The notes under the pieces are model-generated. The model was not told where the DNA came from, made no database searches, and saw only the letters and a program-made list of their open reading frames with translations. Shown here piece by piece: positions 63,639 to 64,000 of a DNA stretch of 64,000 nucleotides. The stretch lies in contig DLKC01000018.1 in assembly GCA_002478885.1 (NCBI GenBank), forward strand, positions 15,291-79,290, in the 5' to 3' direction. Source of the DNA: Chitinophagaceae bacterium UBA7600 (GTDB taxonomy: Bacteria; Bacteroidota; Bacteroidia; Chitinophagales; Chitinophagaceae). Within the stretch, counting starts at the first letter, position 1. The number at the start of each line of letters is the position of its first letter. The position numbers and the translations under genes are program-made.

Positions 63639-64000
63639 TTACTTCTTAGGTGCCTTCTTTTTACCGGCAACTGTTTTACGTTTACCTTTTCTTGTACGGC
63701 TGTTGGTACGGGTTCTCTGTCCGCGTACTGGTAAGCCCTTTCTGTGCCTCAGGCCCCGGTAGCATGCAATATCAAGCAAACGCTTAATACTCATCTGCAC
63801 CTCACTCCTTAACTGGCCTTCTACCTTAAACTCATTGGTGATGATGTTACGGATAGCAGCCTGCTCCTCGTCATTCCACTGGTTTACTTTTTTGTCAAAA
63901 TCAATCTCAGCCTTCTCAAGAATGTAACGGGCTGTTGATCTGCCAATACCAAATATATAGGTAAGACCTATTTCTCCTCTTTTATTCTTTGGTAAATCTA
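63639..64000 (-). CDS. rpsM: 30S ribosomal protein S13 (5' end outside window)
   Basis: The protein reads from [29 protein letters not shown] at the window edge to GKKKAPKK at the stop (TAA, 63639-63641). Only the first few residues (expected MARIAG-type) are missing. The basic C-terminal tail and the helix-two-turns-helix region are typical of S13. Confidence 0.97.
   Translation of the reverse strand, partial: DLPKNKRGEIGLTYIFGIGRSTARYILEKAEIDFDKKVNQWNDEEQAAIRNIITNEFKVEGQLRSEVQMSIKRLLDIACYRGLRHRKGLPVRGQRTRTNSRTRKGKRKTVAGKKKAPKK

Overview
The window looks like a chromosome segment of a pigmented member of the Bacteroidota, most likely family Chitinophagaceae. The evidence is a type IX secretion (T9SS) C-terminal sorting domain, Bacteroidota-type promoter motifs, a CreD gene paired with a small winged-helix regulator, a Bacteroidota-type carotenoid operon, and the order rpsM-rpsK-rpsD-rpoA-rplQ-carA. 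Species cannot be decided from the sequence alone. I see no tRNA, rRNA, CRISPR array, transposase or phage gene.

Layout. 0-10 kb is housekeeping: mgtE, a membrane-anchored patatin-like lipase, heme A synthase (ctaA), ribonuclease HII (rnhB), a Sua5/YciO protein, a cupin_8 (JmjC-like) protein, ferrochelatase (hemH) and a small lipid kinase. 10.4-13.5 kb holds a creD fusion gene, a winged-helix regulator and a membrane protein; creD and the membrane protein share an exact inverted-repeat operator. An RND/MMPL transporter follows. 16.2-25.2 kb is a carotenoid regulon on the minus strand: a MerR/B12-binding (CarH-like) regulator, an ECF sigma factor, then crtI, crtB, idi, crtD, cruF, crtZ and crtY. 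The enzyme set predicts a saproxanthin-type monocyclic carotenoid. The regulator and sigma promoters carry the same long inverted repeat, so a light- and B12-responsive circuit is a reasonable hypothesis.

25.6-53.3 kb is an exopolysaccharide/O-antigen locus, all on the minus strand: rfbB/C/A, a UDP-uronate 4-epimerase-like enzyme, four glycosyltransferases, Wzy, a UDP-HexNAc 2-epimerase, an AsnB-type amidotransferase, Wzx, a WlbA-like dehydrogenase, Wzz, Wza and a WbpD/WlbB-like acetyltransferase. Two secreted proteins (a T9SS cargo with a transglutaminase-like triad and a BNR/sialidase-like protein) sit inside it. The locus is broken up by blocks of composite palindromic repeats near 36.4, 41.8-43.4 and 47.8-49.0 kb, and one block carries a yefM-yoeB toxin-antitoxin pair with a clear operator.

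53.6-64 kb returns to housekeeping: a NagX-like acyltransferase, murI, a rhodanese-thioredoxin lipoprotein, a LysM protein, an rRNA m5C methyltransferase, carA, then the alpha-operon end (rplQ, rpoA, rpsD, rpsK, partial rpsM).

Across the whole window a short intergenic repeat (core GTACAAGNGTGCGACGCAA, with a GTGACACAA variant) occurs about 13 times, sometimes as inverted pairs and even between rpoA and rpsD. A second small palindromic repeat occurs three times.
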